From Flavobacteriales bacterium (GTDB taxonomy: Bacteria; Bacteroidota; Bacteroidia; Flavobacteriales_F; PHOS-HE28), in NCBI GenBank assembly GCA_020635655.1, contig JACJZI010000007.1, positions 1 to 64,000 on the forward strand: 64,000 nucleotides of DNA, written 5' to 3'. Of the stretch, positions 41,843-50,644 are shown piece after piece. The position numbers and the translations under genes are program-made. The notes beneath the pieces were generated by a model, which did no database searches, was not told where the DNA came from, and saw only the letters and a list, made by a program, of their open reading frames with translations. Each line of letters begins with the position of its first letter. Within the stretch, counting starts at the first letter, position 1.

Positions 41843-43615
41843 CTATTCTTTCACCAAAGGCGCTGAGAGCACACGACCCGTCTCGGACCGCAGCGTGACC
41901 ACGTATGCTCCGGCCGCCATATCGCGAAGGTCCAATACACAACGACCGTCCGACGAACGGAGCTGCTCTTGCCGTCTCACCGCGCCATGCGCATCGTACA
42001 CGCGCACCCATGCCTGTCCTTCCCAGTCACCGGTAATGGTCAACGAAGTCCCGCCAGGCAATGGGTTCGGCATAACGTGTAAGGCATGCACGGCTGGCGG
42101 AGCATCCAACAGGGATGTGGTCACATCCTTGTGCAGACGGAAAACATAGCCTTGCTGATAGCCGTTGTCGACGATCGATTGCAGAACCGCCGTAGGGTCG
42201 ATGTCGCAAGTGTCGCCGAAGGACCCACTGCCATATACCCCGTCCAGCGTGGTGGCGACATACGGGTAGGTGAGCGCCCCTGGACCCGGCAACGCACCGC
42301 CCCAGAGCAGGTCGCCATTGATCGTGTGGTGCGTGTAGAAGACATCCCCGCCGTCCACCCAGCCCTCGTGCGGTGGGGAGAACACGCCCGGCCCGGGGTC
42401 CAGGTCGGTGGTGTCGCCATAAACGCCGGCCACCCAAACATTGCCGAGATCGTCCAACGCGATGTCCCAGACGAATTCGAGCGAAGCATCCCCGAGCAGG
42501 GTGGCGTTCAGCAACTGGCCCGCGGGATCGTAGTTCACCAGCAGCGCGTCCTGCGCCGGACCATCGGAGTTGAACGCCGCTACGCCCGGCCCGATGTCCA
42601 GGTCCGCATTCCCGAAGAGGGATCCCCCGACGCGCGCATTGCCGGCGGCGTCCACCTCCACGGCGCGGAATACGTTGCTTCCCGTGCCACCGGTCGCGCC
42701 CGCCCAGATCAACTGGCCCTGGTCATCGTAACGGGCCAGGGCACCGCGGTACTTGCCCGCAGGTGCCGATGCCAGCGTGGTCCCCGGTCCGGGATCCAGG
42801 TCCAGTCCGCCGGACTGCACCGTGGTGGCCAAAAGGATCGTCCCGTCGGTCGCGTCGTAGGCCAGGTCGTAGTCATCACCGTTCACGATGCACTGTCCAG
42901 GTAGATGTCCGGCCCAGACCAGGCCACCCTGTGCATCCAGACGCACCAGGTACATGCCGTCCCCCACACCGTTCACGGCCAAAAGGGTATCCGGACCGGG
43001 ATCCAGGTCGAGCGTGTCGTTGAACACGCCCGCGAGCAGCACGCCGCCGTCCGGCACGGCCTGCAGAATGGGCAAGGGATCGATGCGGCCCTGCAGGTGG
43101 CGCGCCCAGATGAAGTTGCCTTCGGGGTCCAGCTTCACCACCACCGCCGGATCGATGGGATCGCCCATATCGCTATCGATCGTCACCAGCGCCGTGCCCG
43201 GACCGGGGTCGGCATCGAGCGTCGTTCCATAGCACTCCACGTACAGGTAGATGGTGTCGCCCGGTGCCACGTCCACGAACACGCCGCGGGTGGTGCCGGT
43301 CGAACCGGGATCGCCCAGCCAGATGGCCCATTGCAGATCGCCGGCGGCATCGAAGCGGGATAGGAATGCGCGCTGTGCGGGGCCGGGTGCGTCGGGCAGC
43401 AACCATTGGCCGGCTCCCGGGTCGGCATCCATCGCGCCTGCATACTCTCCCGTCACCACCACGCCACTGTCGCTGGTGGCCGCGTTCGCCCAGACCCACA
43501 CCGATCCGTCCGACGACAAGGGATACGTCCACGCCAGCGTTTGCGCCATGGCGGGTGTCACCACACCGCACAGCACCGCCGCGATCCAACGCAAAGTCCC
43601 GTTCAGGTTCCTCAT
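41843..43615 (-). CDS. T9SS-exported protein with DLDPGPG repeats
   Basis: The 590-residue protein has a signal peptide (residues 1-25) and about seven repeats of 55-70 residues marked by D-x-DPGPG (DADPGAG, DADPGPG, DLDPGPD, DLDPGPG and others), which may bind calcium. The C-terminus (MPNPLPGGTSLTITGDWEG ... GAYVVTLRS) is a T9SS type A sorting domain. It is a secreted surface protein of unknown purpose. The ATG at 43615 is used because the frame beyond it lies in a repeat. It lies between desaturase tail copies 2 and 3. Confidence 0.82.
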   Translation of the reverse strand: MRNLNGTLRWIAAVLCGVVTPAMAQTLAWTYPLSSDGSVWVWANAATSDSGVVVTGEYAGAMDADPGAGQWLLPDAPGPAQRAFLSRFDAAGDLQWAIWLGDPGSTGTTRGVFVDVAPGDTIYLYVECYGTTLDADPGPGTALVTIDSDMGDPIDPAVVVKLDPEGNFIWARHLQGRIDPLPILQAVPDGGVLLAGVFNDTLDLDPGPDTLLAVNGVGDGMYLVRLDAQGGLVWAGHLPGQCIVNGDDYDLAYDATDGTILLATTVQSGGLDLDPGPGTTLASAPAGKYRGALARYDDQGQLIWAGATGGTGSNVFRAVEVDAAGNARVGGSLFGNADLDIGPGVAAFNSDGPAQDALLVNYDPAGQLLNATLLGDASLEFVWDIALDDLGNVWVAGVYGDTTDLDPGPGVFSPPHEGWVDGGDVFYTHHTINGDLLWGGALPGPGALTYPYVATTLDGVYGSGSFGDTCDIDPTAVLQSIVDNGYQQGYVFRLHKDVTTSLLDAPPAVHALHVMPNPLPGGTSLTITGDWEGQAWVRVYDAHGAVRRQEQLRSSDGRCVLDLRDMAAGAYVVTLRSETGRVLSAPLVKE

Positions 43616-43730
43616 GCCCGCGAAATAGTGTCCTGAAAATAGGGAACGCGATGATCCCGTGATCGAATGCGCGATGGGCGTGCATAGAGAGGGCCTGGGG
43701 AGGGTTCCGCTTGGATACCGGTTCAGAAAC

Positions 43731-43801
43731 CTCGCTCGTTCGTCCGCGGCTGTGCCGCGGCTGCCCACCTCTGGCGCGCCAGTTCGCCTCGCGAGGACGA
43801 A
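43731..43801. repeat. 71-base palindromic dispersed repeat, copy A
   Basis: The element carries the terminal inverted repeat TTCGTCC (43739-43745) and GGACGAA (43795-43801), and internal self-complementary blocks such as TGGCGCGCCA and GCGGCTGTGCCGC. A second copy with about four substitutions lies at 58955-59025. It is non-coding and REP/MITE-like. Confidence 0.75.
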
Positions 43802-43836
43802 GGTCGAACATGGCGTCCTCCTGTGCCCTGGCGAAT

Positions 43837-43911
43837 GCGAAGTGGCACCCCGGCCCCAGCATCCCCCTCAGCTTGCTCAATGCCAGGATCGCCGGCGAGA
43901 TGGTGGTGGAC
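43837..43911 (+). repeat. desaturase 3'-end repeat, copy 3 (diverged)
   Basis: This copy has the conserved core CCCGGCCCCAGCATCCCCCT, followed by a diverged version of the tail (GCTTGCTCAATGCCAGGATC). It is more decayed than copy 2. It lies 35 bases after the palindromic repeat and 30 bases before the next T9SS gene end. Confidence 0.7.
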
Positions 43912-43939
43912 CTCAGGGTCGATCCGCGACCGGGATCCC

Positions 43940-45385
43940 CTACGGATACGTGCGCACGAAGTGACCGTGAAAGCCCACCTCGGGCAGGGTCAATACATAG
44001 CTCCCGGTCGGAAGCCCGTTGATCGGGATCGACGCGCCTTGGCGCCAAGTGCCCTGTGCCACCACCGCACCGGCCATATCATGGATCCGATACGTGGTCC
44101 GCCGGGTACCTTGAAGATCCAGCCACAAAGCATCGTTCACGGGATCCTGACGGAATTGAACATCCGCGCCGACGACCGGTCCGGAAATGCCCACCGATCC
44201 CATGATCGTGGCGCTGCGGTACCACACCACGTCCGCGCTCTGATCGCTCCAAACGATGTGGAAGATGCCGTTCGCGAATGCGACGTCGGGTGTCATCTGT
44301 AGGCCGGCGCTGTTCACCGTCACGGTTTGTGGCGCGCTGAGCCCGGCCCATCCGGTCACGCTCCAGCTGAACATCACGTCCTTGTTGCCGCTCATGGTCC
44401 GCTGCCAGACGATGCCGAGCGTGTCCCCACTTCCGGCCATGCGCGGGAATTGCTGCAACGTGCTCGACCCGGCCGAGGGATCGACGCGAAAGAAAGGTCC
44501 CACGGAGAGGGCCGGCAGGTGGGCGCTGCCGGCATACACCTTCAGGCCCTGGCTCGCACCGGACATCAGCACGTAGCGCAGACTGTCCCCGGCGATGGCG
44601 CCATCGGCACTGGAAGAGGGACAAGTGTTGAACGTCCAACCGGTCGGATCGATATCCGCACCGCTGGTGCATGTGGCTCCGCCATCCCCGGACACACCCG
44701 CCCAGATGGTGCGCAGGTTCGCATTGTTGTTGCGGTACACCACCACCACGGTATCCCCCTGCGCGAGCGCCCTCCCCGGACAGCAATCGCACACCTCGCC
44801 CGGTGCGAAGGGCGCGCTGACCGGCACCGGGGGCTCCCAGGCGCCTCCCACCCAGCGTGTCGTCACGTGGCGGGGGTCGGTGAAACCACTGTCGAACGCC
44901 ATGTATTCCACCACCGCGCCGGCGGATGGACCCAGCGCCACCGTCGGAAAGCGGTCGAAAGGTCCATTGGTCGCCCCGATCCGCAGCGTATCGCTCCAGG
45001 TCGTTCCGCCGTCAAGGGACCGCACGGCGTACATGGGCATGTCCATCTCGGGCAGGGCTTTGAAGACCACCCAGACCTCGTTGCCCAGGGCATCCAGTTC
45101 GGGCCCCTGCCAATCGGCGGCCGCCACCTGCACCCCTGCAGGCTGGACCGGTTGGGGTGCGCTGAACGCCACACCGTTCCATGCGCTCACGTAAGCGGCC
45201 CCGCTCGGGGCATCACCCCAGAGCACCACGGGATGTTGGGCGGCGTTCAGTGCGATCCGGGGGCGATAGAAGCCCGAACCGGTGCCACTGCAATCGATCG
45301 CAGGTCCCCAGGTGAGACCTTGTGCGGAGAGAAGGGACGGGAGATACGAAAGCGCGTAGGTCAGTATGTTCCGGGAATGGGTCAT
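43940..45385 (-). CDS. T9SS-exported sialidase-like/BNR-repeat protein
   Basis: This 481-residue protein has a signal peptide (residues 1-22) and beta-propeller-like repeats typical of BNR/sialidase-like proteins (YAVRSLDGGTTWSDTLRIG and VSGDGGATCTSG have the Asp-box pattern SxDxGxTW). It ends in a short T9SS type A sorting segment (RTTYRIHDMAGAVVAQGTW ... GSYVLTLPEV). No sialidase active-site residues were identified. The ATG at 45385 is used. It starts 20 bases after the diheme peroxidase gene and may be the last gene of that transcript. Confidence 0.75.
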   Translation of the reverse strand: MTHSRNILTYALSYLPSLLSAQGLTWGPAIDCSGTGSGFYRPRIALNAAQHPVVLWGDAPSGAAYVSAWNGVAFSAPQPVQPAGVQVAAADWQGPELDALGNEVWVVFKALPEMDMPMYAVRSLDGGTTWSDTLRIGATNGPFDRFPTVALGPSAGAVVEYMAFDSGFTDPRHVTTRWVGGAWEPPVPVSAPFAPGEVCDCCPGRALAQGDTVVVVYRNNNANLRTIWAGVSGDGGATCTSGADIDPTGWTFNTCPSSSADGAIAGDSLRYVLMSGASQGLKVYAGSAHLPALSVGPFFRVDPSAGSSTLQQFPRMAGSGDTLGIVWQRTMSGNKDVMFSWSVTGWAGLSAPQTVTVNSAGLQMTPDVAFANGIFHIVWSDQSADVVWYRSATIMGSVGISGPVVGADVQFRQDPVNDALWLDLQGTRRTTYRIHDMAGAVVAQGTWRQGASIPINGLPTGSYVLTLPEVGFHGHFVRTYP

Positions 45386-45405
45386 ATACCTAAGGTACGG
45401 TCCGA

Positions 45406-46479
45406 TCAAGGTGCGGTGAAACGCGGATCGGTCAGGAAGGTGCTGTCCGTAAGCGTGTTCAGGAATGCGATCAGCTGTTGCTTCTGGTCCCACGAGAAAT
45501 TGCCGTTCTGCAGGTTCAACAGGCCCGCGAGGTTCGTGGAATCCACATTGGGGGAATTCCCATCCACATGACCGCCATAGAAGGTCACCACGTCAAAGAG
45601 CGTGGCGAACCGGCTGTCGTGCATGTAGGGGGCGGTGGCCGCAATGTTTCGCAGGGTGGGAACCTTGAATTTGTAGAGGTCCGTGGACAGCCCGGACACT
45701 GCGGCCAGCCCACTATCGGTCACCGGGAACGGCAGTCCATTGTTGCGCAGATCATCGTCCGTGAACAGCCCGAGATCGTGGCATTGCATGCAATGCCGGT
45801 CGAACAAAGCCATGCCGTCCAATTCCATCTGGTCGAGAACGGAGCTGTCACCACCATAGTAGAAGCGGTCGAACCGGGAATCGAAGGAGACCATTGTACG
45901 CTCGAACTGGGCGATGGCCATCACCACAAGGTCGCTGTCCACCGCGCTGGTGCCGAAGGCGGCTTGGAAAAGGTCCGGATAGAGCGGGTCGTTCTGCAGT
46001 CGGTCCACCACGATGGGCCAGGTGTTGTGCATTTCGATGGGGTTGGTCACCGGGTCGTGGGCCTGGCCTTCCAGGCTATGGCGGCGGCCATCCCAGAACA
46101 GGTTCTCCGACCAGCCCATGTTGACAACCGCCATCGCGTTGCGGTCGCCGACGGTCCCGTCCGTGCCGGTGCTGAAGGCATCGGGGTCGCTGAAACCGTG
46201 TTCCTGAAGGTGGCAGCTGGCGCAACTCATCGTGCCGTCGTCGCTCAGCATCTTCTCATGGAACAGACGCCGGCCCAGCGCCACACCCTCCACGGTCAGC
46301 GGGTTGTCCACCGGCATGGGCATGGGGCCGATGGAATCGAGCACCCATTGTGGCAGGTCCAGCATGAGGGGCGTGGGACCGACCGTGCCAACGGGAGCCG
46401 CTGGATCCTTGCGGCAGGACAGGAAAAGAACGGTGCTCATCGTGCAAAGAAGCAAGGTGCGTCGCGCAGGGTATCGCAT
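45406..46479 (-). CDS. diheme cytochrome-c peroxidase (MauG/MbnH-like), lipoprotein
   Basis: The 357-residue protein has a lipobox (FLSC) and two heme motifs, CASCH and CMQCH, in the layout of diheme cytochrome-c peroxidases and MauG-like enzymes. It carries conserved segments GRRLFHEKMLSDDGTMSCAS, NMGWSENLFWDGRRHSLE and FKVPTLRNIAATAPYMHDSR. It either reduces periplasmic peroxide or oxidises a partner protein. It follows the copper ATPase gene by 23 bases, so it is the last enzyme of the copper operon. Its family is the one that partners MbnP proteins, and an MbnP gene lies at 6878. Confidence 0.85.
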   Translation of the reverse strand: MRYPARRTLLLCTMSTVLFLSCRKDPAAPVGTVGPTPLMLDLPQWVLDSIGPMPMPVDNPLTVEGVALGRRLFHEKMLSDDGTMSCASCHLQEHGFSDPDAFSTGTDGTVGDRNAMAVVNMGWSENLFWDGRRHSLEGQAHDPVTNPIEMHNTWPIVVDRLQNDPLYPDLFQAAFGTSAVDSDLVVMAIAQFERTMVSFDSRFDRFYYGGDSSVLDQMELDGMALFDRHCMQCHDLGLFTDDDLRNNGLPFPVTDSGLAAVSGLSTDLYKFKVPTLRNIAATAPYMHDSRFATLFDVVTFYGGHVDGNSPNVDSTNLAGLLNLQNGNFSWDQKQQLIAFLNTLTDSTFLTDPRFTAP

Positions 46480-46502
46480 GGTCGCAAAATATTTCGAGTT
46501 GG

Positions 46503-48629
46503 TCAGTGATGTGGGGGCGTATCGTGGGGATCCAATGTGTGGGCCTCCATATGGGTCCCTTCCATGCCCGGTATATGGCTTGAACGCAAAAGGCCTTGCG
46601 CCTGCATGCGCAACAGCCCGGCGTTCATCGCCACGATCACGGTGCTGAGGCTCATGAGCACCGCACCTACGGCGGGCCCGATCATGATGTTCGCGAAGGC
46701 GAGCGCACCGGCTGCAAGGGGGATCGCCACCACATTGTAGCCCGTTGCCCACGCCAGGTTCTGCACCATCTTGCGGTGTGTCGCCCGGCCGAAGCGGATC
46801 AAAGCACGGATGTCCCGTGGATCGCTGTTCACCAGGATGATGTCGGCGGTTTCTGCGGCCACGTCGGTGCCCGAACCCACGGCGATGCCGATGTCTGCCT
46901 GGGCCAGTGCCGGGGCATCGTTCACACCATCGCCGGTCATGGCCACGTATTGACCTTCGCTTTGCAAACGCTTCACGATATCCACCTTTTCGTGTGGCAA
47001 CACGCCGGCATGGTAGCCATCCAAACCAAGGGTTTCGCTTACTTGAAGAGCGACGCGCTCGTTGTCGCCCGTCGCCATGATCACGCGGATGCCTTCCTCC
47101 TGAAAGGCCTTCACCGCAGGCCGCGATGAATCCCGAATCCGGTCCTCCAGGGCGATGGCACCCACGGGCCGATCATCCTTCAGCACGTACACCACCGTAC
47201 CGGTCATCCCCTGCGCGTTCGTGGGGACCTCGATGTGCTTCTCCTTCAGGTAACCCGGGCTCACTACGGCCACGGGAGCGCCGTCGACCGTGGCGCGCAC
47301 GCCCTTGCCGGTGATCGCCTGGAGGTCCTTCGCCTCCGGCGGCTTGAGGTCGCGTTGACGCGCGGCCTTCACGATGCCCGCGGCGATCGGATGCTCCGAT
47401 CCGGTCTCCAACGCGGCTGCAAGTCGGAGCACGTCGGCTTCCTCCATGTCCCCGGTCAATGGCGAAATGGCCGACACACCGAAGGAGCCCTCCGTGAGGG
47501 TACCGGTCTTGTCAAAAAGGATGGTGGTGATCTTCCGGGCGTTCTCGAACGCCGTGCGGTTGCGGATGAGCAGCCCGTTGTGAGCCGCCAGGGTGGTGGA
47601 GATCGCCGCCACCAAGGGGATCGCAAGGCCCAAGGCATGCGGACAGGAAATCACCATCACGGTGACCATGCGCTGCAGGGCGTATTCGAGATCAGCACCG
47701 GCCGCCCACCAGGCCAGGAAGGCCACAACGCCGGCACCCAACGCGACGAACACCAGCCACTTCGCCGCGGTGTCCGCAAAACCCTGCGTGCGGCTCTTGC
47801 TCTGCTGGGCGGAGCGCACCAGTTCGATCACCTGGTCCAGATAGCTGTCCTTTCCCGTGCGGCTCACGCGGATGCGCAGCGGGCCGTTCCCGTTCACCGA
47901 ACCGCCGATCACTTCATCGTCCCTGCCTTTGCGCACCGGCATCGATTCGCCCGTCAGCATGCTCTCGTCCACCTGGCTTTCGCCCTCGGTCACCTTGCCG
48001 TCCGCGGGCATCTTCTCGCCGGGCTTCACCAGCACCAGGTCGCCCTGCTGCAGTTCGTCGATCGCCACGTCGTTCACCTGGTCGCCCTCCACGCGATGGG
48101 CGGTGGCGGGCATCAGTTCGACCAGGAGTTCGAGCGATCGTGAGGCGCCCAGCACGGAGCGCATCTCCACCCAATGGCCGAGCAACATGATGTCGATCAA
48201 TGTGACCAGCTCCCAGAAGAAGTCCGCCCCCTGCAGGCCGAACACGATCGCCGCGCTGTAGGCCCAGGCCACGGTGATGGCCACCCCGACGAGCGTCATC
48301 ATGCCGGGCTTGCGCCGGCGCACCTCATCCACGGCCCCCTTCAGGAAGGGCCAGCCACCGTGGAAGTAGATGAAGGTGGAAAGTGCCAGCAGGATGTACA
48401 TGCGCCCCGGCGGGTCCAGCGCATAGCCGAGCAACTGCTGGATCATCGGGGACAGCACCAGCACGGGCACGGACAGGACCGTCGCGATCCAGGAACGCCG
48501 CCGGAACTCGGCGATCATCATGCGGTGATGGTCATGATGGCCATCATGGTGTTCGGTGGAATTGGTTGGTCGCTTTTCATCCCTGTGATCATGTGCATGT
48601 TCATTCATATGGCCCTTATGTTCATCCAT
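46503..48629 (-). CDS. copB: copper/silver P-type ATPase, CopB type
   Basis: This 708-residue P1B-type ATPase has a His-rich N-terminus (about residues 1-36, many His and Asp), TGES (226-229), the metal-site CPH (329-331), the phosphorylated DKTGT (Asp373), SEHP (411-414) and TGDGVND (565-571). CPH rather than CPC marks the P1B-3 class, which exports Cu(II) or Ag. No HMA domain precedes it. It exports metal from the cytoplasm, complementing the CusA pump in the same operon. It starts six bases after the CusB-like gene stop. Confidence 0.92.
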   Translation of the reverse strand: MDEHKGHMNEHAHDHRDEKRPTNSTEHHDGHHDHHRMMIAEFRRRSWIATVLSVPVLVLSPMIQQLLGYALDPPGRMYILLALSTFIYFHGGWPFLKGAVDEVRRRKPGMMTLVGVAITVAWAYSAAIVFGLQGADFFWELVTLIDIMLLGHWVEMRSVLGASRSLELLVELMPATAHRVEGDQVNDVAIDELQQGDLVLVKPGEKMPADGKVTEGESQVDESMLTGESMPVRKGRDDEVIGGSVNGNGPLRIRVSRTGKDSYLDQVIELVRSAQQSKSRTQGFADTAAKWLVFVALGAGVVAFLAWWAAGADLEYALQRMVTVMVISCPHALGLAIPLVAAISTTLAAHNGLLIRNRTAFENARKITTILFDKTGTLTEGSFGVSAISPLTGDMEEADVLRLAAALETGSEHPIAAGIVKAARQRDLKPPEAKDLQAITGKGVRATVDGAPVAVVSPGYLKEKHIEVPTNAQGMTGTVVYVLKDDRPVGAIALEDRIRDSSRPAVKAFQEEGIRVIMATGDNERVALQVSETLGLDGYHAGVLPHEKVDIVKRLQSEGQYVAMTGDGVNDAPALAQADIGIAVGSGTDVAAETADIILVNSDPRDIRALIRFGRATHRKMVQNLAWATGYNVVAIPLAAGALAFANIMIGPAVGAVLMSLSTVIVAMNAGLLRMQAQGLLRSSHIPGMEGTHMEAHTLDPHDTPPHH

Positions 48630-48635
48630 AGCACC

Positions 48636-50246
48636 TCATTGCTCAGACTCCGATCTGTACTGACAGCATTCGGGCAGCGCTTCGTAATCCTCCTCACGCG
48701 CTTGGTCCAATTCAGTGTCGTGGCCGGCGCCGGCCACAGCCTTCGAGATCGTGCGCAACGTCGTCATACCCGGCATGAATTCCGTGGTGAGCATCGAGTC
48801 GTCCACGTCCCATACCGCCGAGCGAACACCGGTCACGGATAGGGCGGCCTTTTCGATCCGCTCCTTGCAGAGGTCGCAGTTGCCGATCACCTTCAGTTGT
48901 GCGTGCTCGGATCTGACCGGCTTGTCCTTCGCCTTGTCCGACATGCCGGGCATGCTTTCCATGGACCCGTGATGGTGCATCACCGGCGCGCCGCCTGCCG
49001 GGTCCATCATGCTCGGCAGGCCCTGCAGCTGGGCGGCGGCATCGATGGAGAAGACCCCGTTGGTGGCGATCTCCTCGCCACGCTGAAGTCCGGAACGGAT
49101 CACGTAGGTATCGTCCAGCATCGGTCCCAGGACCACTTCGCGCAGGGTGAAGCGCAGGCCATCGGTCGCCTGGTGTTTCACGTAGACCACCGAGCGCACG
49201 CCCGTCCACAGCACGGCACTGGCCGGCACCACGATCGCCGTATCGCCCACGGCATGCGTGGGGGTGATGGTCGCATTGAAGTACATGTCGGGCATCAGCC
49301 GGACGCCGGGGTTCGCTAGCTCCACGCGGGCCCGTGCCACGCGTGTCCTCGGGTCCACCAGCGGATCGATGAAGCTGATCCGTCCCTTGAAGGTGCTGCC
49401 CGGCAGGGCGGGCACCGCGATGGACACCGGATCGCCCACGCGCACCACGGACAGGTCGGATTCGTGGAGGTCCACCTGGGCCCAGATGGGGTCCAGTGCC
49501 GCCACACGCAGTAGCGGTTGACCGCGCATCACCTGGTCGCCCTGCACCACCAGCCGCTTGAGCACCGTGCCGGACACATCCGCCAGGATGGTGAAGTTCT
49601 CCCGCGGTCGTCCGCCACGCTCCAGGTCGAGGATCTGGGCATCGGTGAGCTTCCAGGAGCGCAGCTTCTCCTTCGCGGCACGGTAGATGCCGGGCGCAAG
49701 GGTGCTGTCCTGCGCCGCGCGCAACAGTTCCTGCTGGGCCACCACGAGGTCGGGCGCGTAGACCTCCGCCACGGGGTCGCCCACGGCGATATGCGTTCCG
49801 GTCACGTCCACGAACAGCCGTTCGATGCGTCCTGGGAACTGTGCGAGCTGGGTGCGCAGACGTCTTTCATCCACGTCGATCCGGCCCGTGGTGCGCAGGC
49901 CGCCTCCCGGGGTACCGCCGCCCACCACCGTGGTGCGCACGTCCGCCAGGGCCATGGCGCGGGGCGACATGTGTACGCCCGCGGTCGACGTGTCGGCACC
50001 CATGCTGCCCACCGGGATCAGGTCCATGCCACAGATGGGACACTTGCCGGGGCGGTCCATGCGGATCTGGGGATGCATGGCGCACGTCCAGATGCCCTGT
50101 ACGTCCGCCGTGCCCGCTGAGGATGTCGACGTCGTTGCCGGGGTGGCGGCCGGACCGGAGCGGCCCAGCAGGACGCCCAGTACCAGGCCCCCGGCGAACA
50201 ACGCCACCCAGACCCAATGCGTGCGTATCCATTTGATGAGTTTCAT
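48636..50246 (-). CDS. CusB-like RND efflux adaptor with metal-binding and HMA domains
   Basis: This 536-residue protein has one N-terminal membrane helix, a heavy-metal-binding domain (CAMHPQIRMDRPGKCPICGM, residues 55-74), then the adaptor barrel-sandwich, beta-barrel and alpha-helical hairpin, and a C-terminal HMA domain with CDLC (residues 457-460) in GNCDLCKERIEKAA. CusB-type adaptors link the CusA pump with the outer-membrane channel and capture Cu(I) or Ag(I). The fused HMA domain would hand over metal from a chaperone. The gene follows the metal-binding lipoprotein. Confidence 0.88.
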   Translation of the reverse strand: MKLIKWIRTHWVWVALFAGGLVLGVLLGRSGPAATPATTSTSSAGTADVQGIWTCAMHPQIRMDRPGKCPICGMDLIPVGSMGADTSTAGVHMSPRAMALADVRTTVVGGGTPGGGLRTTGRIDVDERRLRTQLAQFPGRIERLFVDVTGTHIAVGDPVAEVYAPDLVVAQQELLRAAQDSTLAPGIYRAAKEKLRSWKLTDAQILDLERGGRPRENFTILADVSGTVLKRLVVQGDQVMRGQPLLRVAALDPIWAQVDLHESDLSVVRVGDPVSIAVPALPGSTFKGRISFIDPLVDPRTRVARARVELANPGVRLMPDMYFNATITPTHAVGDTAIVVPASAVLWTGVRSVVYVKHQATDGLRFTLREVVLGPMLDDTYVIRSGLQRGEEIATNGVFSIDAAAQLQGLPSMMDPAGGAPVMHHHGSMESMPGMSDKAKDKPVRSEHAQLKVIGNCDLCKERIEKAALSVTGVRSAVWDVDDSMLTTEFMPGMTTLRTISKAVAGAGHDTELDQAREEDYEALPECCQYRSESEQ

Positions 50247-50294
50247 GGCATCGTTCGGTCTTTTCGGCCCAAAGGGTGTGGATCCTCCACCGCG

Positions 50295-50624
50295 CTAGCT
50301 CTTCACCTCCCGCATCGGCATGCCGCACGAAGGACACTTCCCGGCTTTCGGATAGGTCTTGTCGCCTTCGCACCGCATGGGGCACCGGTACATGACGGCA
50401 CCCACCTCCATGCTGTCCACGTCGGCACTGTCCATGGGCATCGTGCCTGCCCCGTTGTCCCTGTGGTCCATGTCCTGGTGGTTGTTCTCCATGTGCTGCA
50501 TGTGGCCGTCGCCGTTCATCCGATGTGCATCGTCCGCATCGTTCCCGCCGCATGCGATGAGCAGCAGGGATGCGGTGCATGCGAGCGTGGCGAAGCGCGT
50601 TCCGATGGTCTTCCTGTCCTTCAT
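50295..50624 (-). CDS. small heavy-metal-binding lipoprotein
   Basis: The 109-residue lipoprotein (LLLIAC, Cys25) has a Met- and His-rich middle region (HMQHMENNHQDMDH) and then a heavy-metal-binding domain, YRCPMRCEGDKTYPKAGKC, with CPSCGM at the end. It probably buffers copper in the periplasm for the neighbouring pump. It lies between the TolC-like and CusB-like genes of the same operon. Confidence 0.83.
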   Translation of the reverse strand: MKDRKTIGTRFATLACTASLLLIACGGNDADDAHRMNGDGHMQHMENNHQDMDHRDNGAGTMPMDSADVDSMEVGAVMYRCPMRCEGDKTYPKAGKCPSCGMPMREVKS

Positions 50625-50644
50625 GGTCGTTGTGTTGATGTTCT

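Larger units (their letters stand above)
43616..43939. other. intergenic region of two repeats
   Basis: These 324 bases contain no credible gene. They hold a 71-base palindromic repeat (43731-43801) followed by desaturase tail copy 3 (43837-43911). A short stretch before the T9SS gene start carries a possible -7-like TATTTCG on the minus strand. Confidence 0.6.
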
